Shown: positions 61,682 through 64,000 of the stretch, in pieces
How the letters are laid out: each line of letters begins with the position of its first letter
Position numbering within the stretch: the stretch's first letter is position 1
From: Vandiemenella viatica
Lineage: Eukaryota; Arthropoda; Insecta; Orthoptera; Morabidae
NCBI GenBank assembly: GCA_031002005.1
Contig: JARYHS010008074.1
Span: 346,418,932-346,482,931 of the forward strand
Reading direction: 5' to 3'
Length of the DNA: 64,000 bases
Translations under genes and position numbers: made by a program
Notes under the pieces: model-generated
What the model was told of the DNA's origin: nothing
The model's input: only the letters and a program-made list of their open reading frames with translations
Databases searched by the model: none

Positions 61682-62129
61682 CCCGAGATAAACAGTTTTG
61701 GAGAAGAAGATTAATGTGACAAACCTGGAGATATAGGCTGATACAAATATGAGTGTATTGTTAAGTCAAACCCAAAGAGCCTAGTACAAGCATACAAAAG
61801 CTATTTTCGTGGTTGAAATACTGTTACCACATCCAAATGAATGTCTACCAGTGCTGTCTACCCAACACCCGACTACCCACCTAACATAAAAACGACACCA
61901 AAACAAAGTGCGTCTCTAATTAACTAATGAAAACAGTACGCGATCTACAGCACAGACACAAGGCTGCTGACAGTAGAGACAGCTGACAGTATGGACCAGA
62001 GACAATGTATGGACCATGGAGGAAAGAAATAATATATGGAGAAGAAGTGACGTTAAATTGGTGAAGCAGGCTCGCGCATGCGCAGTAGCGACAGCTGCGA
62101 TATTGCGCTTCCAAACAATTGCGATGTTC
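61682..62129 (-). promoter_or_regulatory. Probable 5' UTR and promoter of the FBXL15 homologue
   Basis: About 390 bp above the start codon lies GCGCATGCGC (62074-62083), the palindromic NRF-1 site, with TGACGTTA (CRE-like) at 62048. CpG is locally frequent compared with the intron DNA. There is no TATA box at a sensible place. This is typical of a housekeeping promoter that may fire in both directions. The start site is not known. Confidence 0.5.
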
Positions 62130-62521
62130 CCAGTATATCCCGAAAACTAAGCAAGATATCGAAAAATTTTATTCTTTATTTTCGATTTTTCTCATCGTGT
62201 TACATAAGAATCGATCATTAAATTTGACTTTTGCGAAATTTTTCTTCTCCATTTCAACTCAAGACACCTCACTTTTGATACAGTATATCTCTAGAACTAG
62301 GAGAGATATCGAAAATTTTTATCCTTTATTTTTCATTTGTCTCGTCTTTTTAAATAAGAATACATCATCAAATTTGACTTTGACCAATTTTTTCTTCTGA
62401 ATTTCAACCAAAACCATTTCACATTTGGGACAGAATATCTCGAAAACTAAGCAGGATATCAAAAAAATTTATTCTTCATTTTTTATTTGTCATATCGAGT
62501 TACATAATAATCCATCACCAG
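62130..62521. repeat. 150-bp tandem repeat, about 2.6 copies
   Basis: CAGTATATC and GATATC recur at exactly 150-bp spacing (62131, 62281, and 62431 as CAGAATATC), followed each time by an ATTTTTATTCTTTATTTT-like block and CATCATCAAATTTGACTTT. It lies between the two copies of the promoter segment. Confidence 0.75.
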
Positions 62522-62689
62522 ATTGCGGCGTCACCTTTATCCTAGAGCCCCTTGAGGTTTTTGTACATATTCCCCGTGTCTGTATGGAAGCGGCCATGCC
62601 CCCTCCACTCCGGTCATGCCCCCCCCCCACTCCTCCTCCGCCCTGCTTCACTTCAATGCGTGGTGAAGGTCTCTTGCGTCGTCTCCACA

Positions 62690-62802
62690 TGGGAAATATA
62701 TGAAGGACAAGTGACGTTAAATCTGTAAAGCAGGCTCTAAATTCTCGCGCATGCGCAGTGGCGGCAGCGGCGATATTGCGCTTCCAAACAATTGCGATGT
62801 TC
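62690..62802. promoter_or_regulatory. Duplicated copy of the promoter segment
   Basis: AGTGACGTTAAAT, AAGCAGGCTC, TCGCGCATGCGCAGT and GCGATATTGCGCTTCC then AACAATTGCGATGTTC repeat the segment at about 62045-62129. The NRF-1 palindrome here is at 62747-62756, 673 bp from the first. It could serve a gene running to the right. Confidence 0.55.
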
Positions 62803-63654
62803 ACATTGTGTTAGATGCAGTGATTATTTCATTTTGTAATGTGTATAAGTGTCTTATAATGCCATCTTGTGTTGCGTACAGAAGCGTCTGTGGGTACACC
62901 GATGCCGGGTGCTGAAATCCCCCCACCACCTGGTACACGGAAGTGACGTCGACGTGTAACTACTATGGTATAGAGTTGCAGTGCATTACACTATTCGTTT
63001 GTTTTTGTTTATCACGGAGTGCGTCTGATCTGTCGATGTGCGCGATACAAGAACTGATTAGCGGGTTAGGATTCACAAGATCAAAGCGAATTAAACCTTG
63101 AAAGTACCGTTGGATTTAGTCCTCTTATCGGCCTTTCTTTACTCGTTTGTTGAGCCGTTTGAAATCATTTTTTTAATTTAAATCTATAAATGTCTGATTT
63201 TATACGAAAATCTTTAACCTCCAAACATCAATAAAACATTATTTGAAGTTGAGGTATTGCGTCCCGAGGCAATATACGAATTTCCCGAAGATGAGTTTAA
63301 TGAGTTTTGTGCCGGATGAGATTATCTTCATTAAAACATTACGAACATGACTTGTGTGGGGAATCCAGGGAGCTTGTTTCCAAGACTAGCCTGCCACAGG
63401 TAAGAGCTTGTTAAATTGAGTTTGTAGTATTAATTATTGTAATTTGCTTAAATGTGCATTATGTAAGTTTGACTTTAATTTGCAGCAGTGAGAAAAGCCT
63501 ACACTTGAAAGGCAAGTAGGCTGTTTGAAATCAGATGAAATATGAAAGGCACAGACAATACCAAAACCAATCGAAGTGGCTCAAGAAGAAATGTTCAAAG
63601 GTATGCTGCTTGCCATGGAGAACACTATTATTAATAATAATAATAAAAAATTGT
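62803..63654 (+). other. Possible first exon region of a divergent neighbour
   Basis: CpG-containing DNA with TGACGTCGACG near 62945. A frame at 62859-62915 starts MPSCVAYRSVCG, reminiscent of THAP N-termini (M-P-S-C), but stops after 18 codons. A strong donor CAG|GTAAGA lies at 63400 after an ATG at 63347 (MTCVGNPGSLFPRLACH). A plus-strand transcript leaving the window is plausible but unproven; both small frames may be untranslated leader. Confidence 0.25.
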
Positions 63655-64000
63655 GATGGAGCACCCCCCCCCCCCCGCCCCGTCCAACCTACCTCGGCCC
63701 TCTACCACTGTATCCCTTAAATTCATTCAGTGTTTCCGGTAAGTTATTCATCACTTCTCTTGGCAATTTATTCCAGTCCCTCACTCCCTTTCATATGAAA
63801 GAAAATTTTCCCCACACCCTTATGCCTGAAATCAAGTGCCAGCTTGTGGTCATGGTCAACCTTACGCTTCCAAGCACCTCTCTTAATTTTCTCACCAATA
63901 TCTTTCCATGCTTCATCACCAGTATAGGCTTCGTTCACTCCCATGACTCTCTTCACCTTCCTTCTATCCTCCAATGAATCCCATTCCAGCTTTTTTTTTA
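63655..64000 (-). mobile_element. LINE (CR1/Jockey-like) 3' end, continues past the window
   Basis: Minus frame: D-R-R-K-V-K-R-V-M-G-V, D-E-A-W-K-D-I-G-E-K-I and H-D-H-K-L-A-L-D-F, the same C-terminus as at 1996-2297. On the plus strand it begins with a (TAA)n tail, a GGAGC motif and a C-run (63664-63676). The rest lies beyond the window end. Confidence 0.75.

Overview
This is a window of a large, AT-rich, repeat-filled eukaryotic genome, almost certainly an insect. The evidence is the mix of repeats: tRNA-derived SINEs, several arthropod-type LINEs, Penelope-like elements, mariner, Tc1, PIF/Harbinger, hAT and piggyBac-like relics. The size of the introns and the SINE type would fit a hemimetabolous (polyneopteran) insect such as a stick insect or orthopteran, but the species cannot be fixed from this sequence.

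One host gene can be reconstructed. It lies on the minus strand and fills nearly the whole window: a five-exon homologue of FBXL15, the F-box and leucine-rich-repeat substrate receptor of an SCF ubiquitin ligase. Exons are 61681-61490, 61401-61225, 37702-37545, 30195-30064 and 993-813. They join in frame to 279 residues with consensus splice sites. Intron 1 is 88 bp; introns 2, 3 and 4 are 23.5, 7.3 and 29.1 kb and hold almost everything else. The probable promoter at 61.7-62.13 kb has NRF-1-like and CRE-like sites. Part of it is duplicated about 670 bp further out, around a 150-bp tandem repeat. A possible divergent neighbour gene may begin at 62.8-63.4 kb.

Intron 4 (994-30063) holds a LINE split by an inverted Penelope-type mini-element (1.9-3.0 kb), a PIF/Harbinger element with a TAA target duplication (5.8-8.1 kb), a relic of an uncharacterised repetitive ORF (8.1-9.0 kb), a hAT MITE (14.1 kb), LINE relics (15.6, 23.0 and 29.6 kb), SINEs, a minisatellite-bearing element (18.7-19.9 kb), and an RTE-like LINE (24.15-29.55 kb) broken by a piggyBac-like element and a Tc1 element. 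Intron 3 has a dead hAT transposase (31.0-32.3 kb) and an alternating-dimer satellite (33.3-34.8 kb). Intron 2 has a Penelope-like element with RT and GIY-YIG endonuclease (41.4-43.0 kb), a second inverted Penelope mini-element (44.8-45.1 kb), mariner (47.0-48.3 kb), more LINE relics, a long-TIR DNA transposon (53.7-54.6 kb), a palindromic MITE (57.9-58.2 kb) and two SINEs.

No transposon in the window looks active: every recognised coding region carries frameshifts, stops or lost catalytic residues. The most unusual structures are the two inverted Penelope-type mini-elements. Each has its own 13-14 bp target duplication and a hammerhead-ribozyme-like core in each arm, and related cores occur elsewhere in the window. 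Unassigned stretches are listed so that the reader knows nothing was recognised there.
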